Shown: piece by piece, positions 13,048 through 13,258 of the stretch
Numbering within the stretch: position 1 is the stretch's first letter
How the letters are laid out: the number at the start of each line of letters is the position of its first letter
NCBI GenBank assembly: GCA_947483345.1
Contig: CANKNL010000056.1
Span: forward strand, 1 to 13,258
From: Chitinophagaceae bacterium
GTDB taxonomy: Bacteria > Bacteroidota > Bacteroidia > Chitinophagales > Chitinophagaceae
Direction: 5' to 3'
Length of the DNA: 13,258 nt
Notes under the pieces: model-generated
The model's database searches: none
The model's input: the letters and a program-made list of their open reading frames with translations, nothing else
Told to the model about the DNA's origin: nothing
Program-made: the position numbers and the translations under genes

Positions 13048-13258
13048 TTATTTTTTAACAGTTGTCTTTGCTGTCATAAAAGCTTTTACGCCGGATTCAT
13101 TATTTAATTTTATGGCATAAAATAATCCTTCATTGGTGCCTTCAGTTTCGGTAGTGCCGTAAAGAACCTGTTTATTGCTGGCCAGTTTTAAATGGTATTT
13201 ATCAAGTCCAAGTATAAGATAAGGGTCGTCTTTTTCTTTGCCCGCTAAATAAAGATCA
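13048..13258 (-). CDS. C-terminal fragment of an unidentified protein
   Basis: Reading leftwards from the window edge, 69 codons are open down to the TAA at 13050-13048, so the gene starts beyond the window. The visible residues run from DLYLAGKEKDDPYLILGLDK through LYGTTETEGTNEGLFYAIKL to a lysine-rich end (TAKTTVKK). Alternating beta-type segments and Gly-Thr-rich turns suggest the last part of a beta-rich, possibly propeller-like protein. I do not recognise the family. Codon use and base composition resemble the neighbours. It converges on the helical-repeat gene with a 45-bp gap, in which I see no clear terminator. Confidence 0.6.
   Translation of the reverse strand, partial: DLYLAGKEKDDPYLILGLDKYHLKLASNKQVLYGTTETEGTNEGLFYAIKLNNESGVKAFMTAKTTVKK

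Noticed and set aside
1..13258. Defence system, mobile element, CRISPR or phage island
   Set aside because: No nuclease, helicase, transposase, integrase, toxin-antitoxin pair, regular repeat array or change in base composition was seen.

Overview
This is 13.3 kb of an AT-rich Bacteroidota chromosome, probably family Chitinophagaceae (the family is an inference). The signs are TAnnTTTG promoter boxes just upstream of several genes, start codons without clear Shine-Dalgarno sequences, a TonB-dependent outer-membrane protein, a lipoprotein with an acidic stretch after its cysteine, and families common in this phylum (CCDC81-type HU protein, S46 peptidase, exported tricorn-like protease, DUF4197). 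It looks like an ordinary chromosomal region. I see no tRNA, rRNA, CRISPR array, transposase, phage gene or toxin/defence module.

Layout: (1) 1-627 (+), the 3' end of a TonB-dependent receptor-like beta-barrel. (2) 771-2265 (+), a two-gene unit: a membrane-anchored HU-domain protein and, 7 bp later, a zinc-ribbon SAM methyltransferase. (3) 2362-3174 (-), a lipoprotein glutaminyl-peptide cyclotransferase with its own promoter. (4) 3469-4593 (-), a saccharopine/lysine dehydrogenase-like oxidoreductase. (5) 4872-7037 (-), an exported S46 dipeptidyl peptidase whose key residues point to the acidic-residue-specific DPP11 type. (6) Divergently, 7175-7900 (+), an exported DUF4197 protein, and 7985-11119 (+), an exported tricorn-like S41 protease. 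(7) 11452-13002 (+), a large conserved-looking helical protein I cannot assign. (8) 13048-13258 (-), the C-terminal end of an unidentified gene.

Functional reading: three neighbouring gene products act on peptides outside the cytoplasm: a cyclase that caps N-terminal glutamine, a dipeptidyl peptidase that trims free N termini, and a large tricorn-like protease. The dehydrogenase may act on lysine or a related amino acid. Together they suggest envelope peptide turnover, but they lie on both strands with separate promoters, so this is a neighbourhood and not one operon.

The intergenic gaps hold several palindromes. The 3.24-3.47 kb gap has three different ones, the 4.59-4.87 kb gap has an inverted pair of REP-like sequences plus an 11-bp-stem hairpin, and 11.17 kb has a terminator-like hairpin. 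A 13-bp palindrome with a partial direct repeat sits just before the 11452 start. The least explained items are the 516-residue helical protein, the membrane-tethered HU protein lacking a visible SPOR domain, and these dispersed palindromes. I found no convincing new multi-gene system.
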